The notes beneath the pieces were generated by a model, which worked only from the letters and a program-made list of their open reading frames with translations, made no database searches and was not told the DNA's origin. Of a stretch of 64,000 nucleotides of DNA, positions 54,935 to 64,000 are shown piece by piece (within the stretch, counting starts at the first letter, position 1; every line of letters begins with the position of its first letter). The position numbers and the translations under genes are program-made. The stretch comes from Branchinecta lynchi (lineage: Eukaryota > Arthropoda > Branchiopoda > Anostraca > Branchinectidae). Location: NCBI GenBank assembly GCA_023053575.1, contig JAKZAP010000016.1, positions 17,998,030 through 18,062,029 on the forward strand, given 5' to 3'.

Positions 54935-56960
54935 ATAAAAAGAGCTGTAAGCTCATATGGGAATTGCAAGCATATGTAGTAGGTAAGGGTAACAGTTAAG
55001 TCTTGTCCTGTGTTGAGGCAAACGATTATGGACCTTTCGAATTCATGAAAAGGTATGCTTTAGTAAAATATGCCATGCAATTTGCGGTTACAATGCGCAA
55101 TGTAAATGGGCTAGGGATCCATTTGATGAGAAAATGCACTGGTAAACAAATAATCATGGGCCCTTGGTCATGAAAGTATATCATTCGCTCGAAAGTATTT
55201 TTTTGTTTGCTTCTAGTTTGCGGCTAAGATCCGCACTTTAAGCGGAGGATGGAACGAATTTGGAAGCAAAACATTTGGGGCACAGATGGTCTTGGGCCCT
55301 TTGGTTTCTTAAAAATATTTTTTTCCCACTTTGCGGTAATTTTGGTGCTTTAAATATGCTGGAAAGTCATTTCCAAGCGAAATCCTTTGGGAAAAAATTA
55401 TCACGGGCCCTTGGGTATCACGAAAATGGATCTTTTGGTAAAAATGCTTTATTTCACTTTGCAGTTAGATACGCACTTTAAGGGGGCTGAAAACTCATTT
55501 CATATACTTTAGGTAATGATCATGGGCCCTTGGGGGACTATGAACGTGTTCGTGAGATCAGAAATACGTCCTTTAGTCAGCTGTCAAGTTTCCTTCGGGT
55601 CAAACAAACCGTTCAAAAATTATGCACGAAATTCTGGACGTCCGGACTCCAGTTTCCTCCAATCGCCCGAAGTTGATCGGGGAAATTACTGATTCCGAGT
55701 CAATCTGATCGGGTCCCCAATACATCTGCCGAATTTCACCGGCGAAGCTCATCTGTAAGTACCTTAATTCGCGATCACCGGATTTCCGGGAAACCCCTTC
55801 CAAGACCCCCACAGTGCACCGCTCCGGTCCATTTTTGTCAAAAATATATTTACAACTTGTCCTTGTTCTTCTCACCAAGCTTCATCCCGGTCCCTCCACT
55901 GTAAGCTTGTTCCAAGATTCCCCTCTAATCCTCCGGCCCGGACACGAAATAATAATCCGCGACACGAGCTCTTTCCAACTATCAAGTTTCGTTTGTGTCC
56001 CATGCCGCGTTCGAAAGTTATGCTTACCCTCCCTCCCCCCCACAATGGTCGGATCGAGGAAATTACATTTTAAGTCAATCTTGTTGGGTCCCTGACAAGT
56101 GTGCCAAGTTTCATCGTCCTAGCAAATTTGGAAGTACCTTAACCAATGGTAGTTGGAAATCCGGGACCCAGCCTCCACCACCCCCCACAGTGCCCGGATC
56201 CGATCCGGTTACGTCAACGATGTATCAAGGATATGTGCTTGTTCTTCCCACTAAGTTTCATCCCGATCCCTCCAATCTAAGCGTGTCACGATATTTCCAG
56301 TACCCCCCCCCCAACTCCCCCAACAGTTGGCGAGTCCGGTACGGACATAAAATGGTACATATGAGGCATGGGTTGTTTCCAAATATCAAGTTTCATCCAG
56401 ATCTGATCACCAGTTCGAAAGTCACATATGCCTCAATATTCTAGGATTCCCCCCCCCCCCACGATGGTCGAATTGGAAACGTGAATATTTCCAAGTCCGT
56501 TTGGTCGGGTCCCTGGTAGGCGTTCCAAATTTCATCATCCTAATAGGTATGGATGTACCGTGATAACTATAAATCCGGGATCCAGCCTCCCCCCAACGCT
56601 GTATCAAGGATATGTGTTTGTTCTTCCCACCAAGTTTCATCCCGATCCTTCACTCTAAGCGTGTCACGATATTTCCGGTCCGGTCGGATCTGGTTCGGAC
56701 GTAACATGGGACATATGAGGCATGTGTTCTTTCCACACATCAAGTTTCATTTAGATCCGATCACCCGTTCAAAAGTTATACATGCCTCAATATTCCGGAT
56801 TCCGCCTCCCTCCCCTCCCCCACGGTGGTCGGATCAGGGAAGTGATTATTTCCAAGTTAGTTTGGTCATGTCCCTAATATGTCTGCCAAGTTTCATCGTC
56901 ATAGCACATCTACCCTAACTCAAGAAAAGTGGACCGACCAACCGACCAAAAAGTGATCGG
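54935..56960 (+). repeat. family E composite repeat, tandem copy 2
   Basis: It opens AAAAAGAGCTGTAAGCTCAT. The head region is itself repeated about four times (phrases CATGGGCCCTTGG and TTTGCGGTTA) before units at about 55730, 56105, 56526 and 56886. The last unit ends GTGGACCGACCAACCGACC. Confidence 0.7.
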
Positions 56961-56984
56961 CATCGATCGGTGTCGGTATAAAAG

Positions 56985-58545
56985 TTAACATGGGCACTTT
57001 AAGGGAGCTGGAACTTCATTTGTAGCAAATCCCTTGAGGCCAAAATGATAATTGGCTCATGGGGATCATGAAAATATATAATTCAATTAAAAGTAATTTT
57101 CTGCCTTTGCGGTCAAGATTGGTACTTTAAGGAATAGTTGGATTTGGAAAGTGGCGATTTCTAAGCCAATCTTGTCGAATGTATAATATTCCAGCCAAGT
57201 TGAATCGTCCTAGCACATCTGGAAGTACCTTGACCCGTGATCACCGGAATTCCCACAGTCGCCGGAGCCAATCCAGTTCTGAAAAAGATTTATCCAGAGC
57301 ATCTGTTTGTTTTTCTCACAAATTTGCATCCCGATCTCTCCAGTATAAACTTGTCAGGTATTTTCCGGTCTCCCCCACCCCCCAACTAGTATCGGATCCG
57401 GTCCGGGCATAAAAAAGATCACCAGAGACATATCCTCTGTTAAATCAATAAATTTCACTCAAATCCGATTATCCGTTCCAAAGTTACGCATGACTCAATA
57501 TTTTGGATTCCCCCTCTCTTCACTCGCCCCACGACTATCGGATCAAATAAGTTTTTATCTACAAGTTAGTTTGTTCGGATCCGTGATATGCCTCCCAAGT
57601 TTCGTCGCGGAAATCCCCAAAACTGACATGACTGGAGTTCAGGGAAACTCCCCTCAACCCCCCCCCTGCCCCCAAGGGTCCGGATTCAGTCCAATTGTAT
57701 AAACGATTTATCCGGGCAGATGCTTGTTCTTCCCAGCAAGTTTCACTCCGATCCCTACATTCTAATCGTTTCTCGAGATTTCCGGTCTGCCCCCTCAACT
57801 CCCCCATAGCTACCGAATCCCTTCAAATAGAACACCAAAGACATGTCCTTGATTCAGTTATCTAGTTTCATTCCAATCCGATCACCCGTTCGAAAGTTAC
57901 ACAATACTCAATTTTCCAGATTCCCCCTGCCCTCTACTCCTCCCACTCCTCCCAGATGGTCGGATCGGGAAACTGTTTATTTCCAAGTTCTGTTGGTCGG
58001 ATCCCTGATATGCCTCCGAAGTTTCGTCACGAAAATCCCCAAAACTGTAATCACCGGAATTCGGGACCCCCCCCCCCCCCCCGCCTAAGGGTCCGTATCC
58101 AGTCCAATTGTGCAATCGATTTATCTGGGGCAGATGCTTGTTCTTCGCAGCAAGTTTCACTCCGATCCCTCCATTCTAGCCGTTTCTCTTGATTTCCGGT
58201 GACCCCCAACTCCCCCATAGCTACCGAATCCGGACCGGACTTTAAATGGGACATCAGAGATATGTCCTTGATTCACTTATCAAGTTTCATTCCAATCCGA
58301 TCACCCGTTCGAAAGTTACACACTACTCAATTTTCCAGATTCCCCGGCCTTCCACTCCCCCCTCCCCCAGACGGTCGGATCGGGAAACTGTTTGGTCGGG
58401 TCCCTGATACGCCTGCCAAGTTTCACCGTCCTAGCACGTCTGGAAGTACCCTAACTCGAAAAAGTGTGATAAGAAAACCGGACCAACCGACAGACCAACG
58501 GAATTGTGATCGATATATGGCACTTGAGCCAGAGGCCACAAGTTT
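56985..58545 (+). repeat. family E composite repeat, tandem copy 3
   Basis: The head is shortened. Units lie at about 57193, 57594, 58018 and 58418 (spacings about 401, 424 and 400). It ends ACCGGACCAACCGACAGACC and GGCACTTGAGCCAGAGGCCA. Reading frames through it (up to 130 codons) are frame accidents of the C-rich units. Confidence 0.7.
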
Positions 58546-59058
58546 CATAAAAACAAACAAACAACTAACAACATCAACACGAGAATTTTAGACAAGAAAA
58601 TTATCAACTAAAAATGGATATAGGAATGGATCTAGCAATGGATCAGCTACTGATTCAACAGTCAAGGGCTTGGATGAAAGGCATTAAAGCCTTTAGCCTG
58701 ACCAGCAGATAACTGAGGTCCTAAATCACGATGAGGGGAAATTAATAGCGGTGATGAAAACCGAAGAGATTTAAAGATAAGTCGGCGATGAACGAATGAA
58801 ATAAACTACGAGGACTATTGCAGAGCTAAGTACTATGGGATGTCTGCACAACAACGCGTAATGAAGCAACGCGTAATGAAGCAAGAAGCATAGTTTGACA
58901 GTTTTGTACTAATGTTTTCGCAAGGCCTTTAAAACTTCTTTTGGTCCGCCACTGAAATCCACCGACAAATCTTTGGACACTTTCAGCAGCACCCCATCGG
59001 TGATATGTGACCTTGTACATTTTCTTTGTCTGTTTGGAACGAGATAGATTGTGGTCAA

Positions 59059-59125
59059 CTAAGTAAGTAAGTAAGTAATTTATTTATGACATGCCATTTT
59101 GAAAAGGCGGAGTATATCTAATAGT
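59059..59125 (-). repeat. family B repeat, tail-end copy
   Basis: (TAAG)4, then AATTTATTTATGACATGCC and AAAGGCGGAGTATAT. A truncated copy. Confidence 0.55.
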
Positions 59126-59399
59126 TCAAGCGAAAAAAGATGGTCCAATTTCTTGAATTGATGGGATGACTCAATGATCAAGAATCGATGACGCGGAATG
59201 ACTCAAGATCCGCTCAATGACCCATTATCAACGGTTGTGAAATGACTGCTTTAAGGCTGCGCTACTAATATTTGCGTCACTTTTTTGTACTAGTCCTGTG
59301 GTACAGGTATCACAAGTTAGATAAAAATCGTAAACCAGCTGCAGTTAAAAAAATAAATAAATAAGGAGCTGATCATACGGCGCTGGAAGTAGTTAGCAT

Positions 59400-60466
59400 G
59401 GATTTCAATGAAGGGTCCATACGGTCCGGATACAAAATTTAACATCTAGGACACGTACTTTCGCTAATTATCAAGTCCCACCAGAAATGATCACACGCTT
59501 GAAAGCTATGTATGTCCCAATATATCAGGAGCCACCCGATCCGGTCCATATCTGTAAATGTACAGGTATGACTTGTGAGAGTCCTGCCCGACTGGTTGAC
59601 AAGACTTCCAGTATCCCCCTCTCAAACTCCCCCAATAGTCGACATACTGGGTTTCAAACCGAACATTTGTGTCACGATTCGCAGCCAGGTTTGGCGCAAG
59701 CTTCCAGTGGGATTAGGGACAAGATTTGACGGGAAACACAGTGGACTTCAAAGTTCTAGACTCATCATTCGTAGACCCAAACTAGATAGGGCACTGTGGG
59801 GGGGGGGGGGAGATGGGTTCTGGAAATATTATGACTTGTATTAACTCACTCTTAAATGAGTGAGTCGATTTGGATGGATCTTGACAGATGGTGCGTCATA
59901 GATGTCCTCTTAATATGTTCGGCTAGATCTGGCCACTGTGCGGGGAGGTGGAGGAGGTGCTGCAAATTTTGTGGCAAACGACCAAGGGCCCTACTAGGTG
60001 AGCAAGAACAGAGACTTTTCACGCCGTTTAGGGTCACATTCACATGGAAACCGGTTTCCACTTCCGAGATCCGACCTTCCACTGATAGTCGAAGGAGGGG
60101 GAATCCGGAAGCTTGTGGTGTGCATAAGTTTCGAACGGGTTATCCAATCTGGATGAAACTTGGGAGTAGGCAGAATCCCTAGGGCCGGATCAGACAACTG
60201 GGGGGGAAGTCGCGGGAGCAAAAACATTGCAGCTCCCCAAGAGTACAGCGATCGTGACAGGAGGAGCATTAGCCGTAGCCGACCCACTTTCTCGTCTGGA
60301 CAAGATGCAGGCGCGTGGGATAACGGAGGGAGATCCTGGAAATCTTGTAACATATCCAGGACTCAAAAGAGTGATCCGAATTGAGCTCGTTAAAGCACGA
60401 GTCCTAAATGTCATGATTACAAGCCCATACCAAAACCGTCCATTGCGGGGGGGAGGGGGGGACCTT
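59400..60466. repeat. diverged family E-like sequence, mixed orientation
   Basis: It carries E-type phrases such as GGTCCATATCTGTAAATG and CCCCCTCTCAAACTCCCCCA in + orientation (59410-59760), then E-type phrases in inverse such as GGAGGGGGAATCCGGAAGC (about 60096). Strongly decayed; no gene seen. Confidence 0.45.
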
Positions 60467-60750
60467 GAGCGTGTTCCATCGTTCTAACAATAGTAGCTAT
60501 TAGTTACTATTTTCGTTTCAGTCTCGTGAACAGTTACTACGCTGACCGTTTCAGCCTTCTCGAAATAGTAACTATTTGCTTCCCACGCTCGGAAGTATGT
60601 TTACGAATGTCTTTCATGTGATAGGTTCGATTAGCCCGTGGCACGATATTCTGCTGAAAATTAAAAAAATGTGTTCCAGCCTCGACGCCAAGAAGCCATA
60701 ATCCGTGATGTCATGCGTAGTGACTATGGTAAGTAGGGTTTCACACGCTC
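60467..60750. mobile_element. TIR element, GAGCGTGTTCC family
   Basis: This 284-bp relative of the nested element at 51313 has ends GAGCGTGTTCC and CACACGCTC. It shares the motif TCGAAATAGTAACTATT and the neighbouring TACGCTGACCGTTTCAG with the piece at 15070. Confidence 0.7.
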
Positions 60751-61035
60751 CCTATGACACCGGACTGAACTTGTCTGGAAACGACTATTGCATGCTTTGA
60801 GGGAGCTGAAGGGGGTCAGAGAAGAGCCAACCGACTTTGACAGAGCAAATCTTATGTAATAAAACTACCCTACCCGTGCAAGTGCCATTTGAGCTTTTTT
60901 CTTTTCTTTTTTAAATAATCAGTTGTTTTTTGCTACGAAAAGTGTAGTGGACTAATAAAATGCATTAACGGTCAAGTCTAGCTGACTTATTCGCAGTCAG
61001 ACCCCCCCCCCCCCCTCAATACTGCAAATCGTATT

Positions 61036-61195
61036 TTACAGTACAAATCGGATAACCTACGTCAGCTCAATTTTATTAGAGGTATATTTCAGTTCATTTT
61101 TTTCAAGTTCAGTTTGAAGTTCATTTTCCAGCTTGAGCCTGAAGAGGATCCTTGCCAAGAAGGGCAGAAATGTAGCTCTAAGAAAATTCAACTTT
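61036..61195 (+). ncRNA. hammerhead-like repeat with inverse arm
   Basis: CTGAAGA (61139-61145), stem II CCTTG.../AAGGG, GAAA (61167-61170), then TGTAGCTCTAAGAAAATTC. The preceding 61040-61092 is an inverse copy of the part after the core (CAGCTCAATTTTATTAGAG), so the locus can fold on itself. Confidence 0.42.
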
Positions 61196-61351
61196 GCACT
61201 GAAAAACCGAGAGGTGAAAAACTGAACGGTCTGGGGACTGGCGGTTCATTTTTTTAGGGTCGCACAGACCCTGTTTTAACATTCTACAGCAAAACTAAGA
61301 AGAACGTTAAATAATAACAGTCAATTCAGAAAAATCATCCATATCTCTAAT

Positions 61352-61515
61352 AAAGTAAGTAAGTAATTTATTTATAACCCGCCGTTTTCAGAAAGCGGAG
61401 TAAATGAAGAAAGTAAATAAAACACATAAACATACACAAAAAGACACTTAATTTCAATCGTCGGCCAGGAAGCAGTGTAGAAGGTCGTGCGCTGGTTGGG
61501 TTCTGTTGTCAAGTT
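61352..61515 (-). repeat. family B repeat, 5'-truncated
   Basis: (TAAG)n, AACCCGCCGTTTTCAGAAAG and the GGCCAGGAAGCAGTGTAGAA region. It ends at GGGTTCTGTTGTCAA. Very close to copies 1 and 2. Confidence 0.65.
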
Positions 61516-61591
61516 TTAGTGCCCTAATTAATACTATAAGTTTTACTGTGAAGAGAGGCGTGTTGCAAGCAAGTGTAGGGGAAAGGATGTG

Positions 61592-61770
61592 TCGACGAAC
61601 TGACGGATTTCTATAATAGGCCAACTGACAGGCGACTGAACTGACGTTTAGACGAACTAAGGTGTAGATGAACTGACGTGTACAGGAAATGACGTATGGC
61701 CGAACTGTCGGATTTTTTATGTATGCGAATTGACGTTTATGCTAAGTGACGTGTTGCGGTAGTGACAGCG
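61592..61770 (+). repeat. phased 16-bp minisatellite with TGACGT motifs
   Basis: The unit (GAACTGACGTNNANNC) places TGACG or close variants at 61601, 61626, 61642, 61658, 61674, 61690, 61706, 61731, 61747 and 61763. The spacing is 16, with two jumps of 25. The units are diverged outside the GAACTGACG core. Confidence 0.75.
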
Positions 61771-63769
61771 ATCCCTTCTTACTCGCATGATCTACAACAG
61801 TGGATGTGTGTTTTTTTAAATTGCTCGTGAAGCTCAATCGTTTGTGGTAAAGTTAGCTTTAGCTGTTATTACCCACACAGCTAACAACCTTTTTTTACAA
61901 CCTCCGAATTTAGAGACATCTCTTGTGCCCTAATTAATACTATTTTGCAGTGTTGCTTTATTTGATGTACTAGTAATATATGGTTGTATACATGAGTAAA
62001 ATGTATAAGAGACCACTGCTCAATTTTTATGCCTTGTTTTATCATTATTATTACACGAGCTGAAAGGAATAAACAGACCAATGGCTAGCTTGTGTAAGTT
62101 GAATCTTGAACAGAGGCCTTGGGAGCGACTAGCTGAATCCAGTCAGGGCACGAAATGGATTTTGTTTTCTGCCATCTATTGCCATCTATAAACTCTGGTG
62201 CAATTGTTTTAATTTATATGAATAGGATATTCTTTATTTCAAAAAGTAAGACGATCTCTACGAAAAACGGAACAAAGCTCTTTCTGCATCTCCAGAAAAG
62301 CACAGGTAATTTAAAGGCGCTAAGTCTGGACGAAACTGAACTGGCACTTTAAGTCACGATAACGTCAATTGATTCGAATGAGAACAAATCAGCCAATAGA
62401 ACCTCCGTCTTTAAGGATACCCGTACAAAATTGAGCAGAGCTAGAGCTAATTGCTGAGCTTTTAGTTGACAGCCGTCCACATTCCTCTTTCTCCGCTGCG
62501 CATATCAGAGGAAAAGACTGTAGCAGGCGTGCATGACAACAATAGGCTTTTGCTCTGGACATTTCTTCTCCGGGGCTCTACTGCGATATAGCTGTTTGTA
62601 GAGGTAAGGAATTGTGATGTTCCTCGTAGCTCCTACACTGGTTTGCATCAGACATTCGTGGAGATTCCCGATCTCCCATTCGGAATCCAGTATTCTTTTC
62701 AAGCAGGTCTGCCATCCCCACAAGTTCTGATGGTACTCGCAGCTTGGCTTAAGTGTCATAAATCGATCACTTTTCGGTCGGTCTGTCGGTCCACATGTTC
62801 TCGAGTTATAGATAGATAGATAAATCTTTCTTTTTTTTTATTCACCAAAAGCTTATCATGGCTTACGCCAAATGGAAATGGAATCTTGTGACTGAAATAT
62901 TAATGGTATTTACAAGCACAGACCCTAGATGTCAATGACAGAACTGGATCGGAACAGTCTGGTAAGATTCCGCACGCGAAAACGCGCATGCCAAATTCGC
63001 GTTACTATGCCCGACGGTTTTTCAGACAAAACGAAATTCGGACGGAAAATTGGGCCTCTGATTTGAAAGGTCCGATGCTTAGCCTACAGTAAGATGGTGC
63101 TCATTGATTGCCGATTGTTTACAAATTCTCTGTTCATTAAAAAGAATTTATTTTGTATTGTTTCTAGAAAATACAGGAGATGTATGTAAGTTTGGACGGT
63201 TCTGAGGAGTATCAAAGAAAGATGCAATTAAGGAACTGCTTTGACTGACCAGTATTTTACTATTATTGCAGCAAGTGGATGAAATGTCGCTGTTCAACTG
63301 CAAAAAGATAAACTGCGAAAATAACCATACCTTTTGTAGATAGGCTAGTAAACATTTAAGTTTGCCAGCCTGATAGCTTGCAGTCGGCAGACGCGTACAA
63401 CCAAGATCTTTCTCTAACAAACTTGTTTTTCCAGCTCACATTAAACAGGTCGTATAAACAATTGAAACTTCAAAGTTCAATCATAGCTTATTCATTTTTC
63501 CATTCTCAGAGTATAATTTCACATGCGTTTAAAATTCACACCGACAAAAGTAGAATATTTTCTACTCAGATCATAACGAAATTATCGGACCAAATCCGCA
63601 TGCGAAGCGTCAAAATTCTGAAGCGGAGAAGAAAATTCGCACCGGATTGTGAAATTCGGACAGTGTGTGCACGCTACTTTAGGGGGAGGGGGTGCTCGAT
63701 GGGGGTCTAGCTGACGTATGCTAGGACGATGAAAGACTTAAACATTAGAGACTTGACAAGATTCGCTTA
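61771..63769. other. non-coding DNA
   Basis: It includes a short GATA run (62810-62821) followed by CACCAAAAGCTTATCATGGC, whose ATGGCTTACG end recurs at about 39449. No gene is supported. Confidence 0.4.
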
Positions 63770-64000
63770 GAAATTGTCATTGCTCAGATCCGACCACACC
63801 CTAAACTACTCATCTTAACCGCAAAGTACAAGAAATACTTCTAAGCAAAATATACATTTTCATGATCCCCATGAGCCCATGGATCACTTTTGCCTCAAGG
63901 GTTTTGATTAGAAATTAATTTCTAGCTCTTTAATGCATCTCAACTGCAAAGTAAAAATAGCAACGGCCTAAGGGTTTCTTACTCTCGATTTTACTGTACG
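63770..64000 (-). repeat. family E head region, inverted, cut by window end
   Basis: It reads in inverse the TTTGCGGTTAAGAT, CCCTTGAGGCAAAA and CATGATCCCCATGAGCCCAT phrases of the E head at 53280-53420 and 57000-57080. It continues past the window. Confidence 0.55.

Noticed and set aside
53693..58591. Numerous Pro- or Gly-rich frames of 70-130 codons
   Set aside because: They lie in the family E repeat, appear on both strands, change frame between units and depend on C-runs.
46000..64000. A possible miR-iab-4/iab-8 hairpin expected 3' of Abd-B toward abd-A
   Set aside because: I scanned for the ACGTATACTGAATG seed region and its complement and saw no match. The locus may lie outside the window.
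1..64000. CRISPR arrays, operons, ribosome binding sites, integrons or phage genes
   Set aside because: The sequence is animal DNA with a spliced Hox gene; the tandem arrays seen are microsatellites and minisatellites without spacers.

Overview
The window is animal genomic DNA, almost certainly from an arthropod. It holds one protein-coding gene that I can defend: a posterior Hox gene of the Abdominal-B class on the + strand. It has two coding exons, 32331-32982 and 45284-45585, separated by a 12.3 kb phase-1 intron. They join into a 317-residue protein with the homeodomain at about residues 233-292. The homeodomain is of the arthropod Abd-B type ([11 protein letters not shown] start, [11 protein letters not shown] in helix 2, [11 protein letters not shown] in helix 3). 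I cannot settle insect versus crustacean or another arthropod from this window.

Everything else is AT-rich non-coding DNA loaded with dispersed repeats. Most open reading frames are chance frames or run through repeats. Positions 1-31.5 kb (upstream of the gene) and 46-64 kb (downstream) are intergenic or UTR as far as I can see. The upstream part carries hAT-like elements with 8-bp target duplications (34-222, 3359-4759, 5822-6008, 6651-6959, 13079-13294, 24816-24988), a TA-flanked element nested in one of those duplications (6204-6644), a Harbinger-like element flanked by TAA (22414-22815), and three of the four copies of a ~0.9 kb repeat with tetranucleotide arrays. The intron is repeat-poor in its first ~5 kb and repeat-rich in its 3' part (35-43.5 kb). 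The downstream part is dominated by three tandem copies of a ~1.6-2 kb composite repeat (53.2-58.5 kb).

The most interesting non-gene signal is a dispersed family of about ten loci, on both strands, with a hammerhead-ribozyme-like core: CTGANGA, a 5-7 bp hairpin, then GAAA. Two pairs lie head to head, at 10.05-10.30 kb and 39.12-39.35 kb. In known biology such cores mark Penelope-like retroelements and related small retrotransposons, so here they probably mark remnants of such elements. Other notable structures are an element nested in another (50980-51776), a paralogous empty site for an insertion in the Hox intron (37.4-37.9 kb), and a phased 16-bp minisatellite carrying TGACGT motifs (61.6-61.77 kb).

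All coordinates come from reading the sequence by eye. Repeat edges without a target duplication are approximate.
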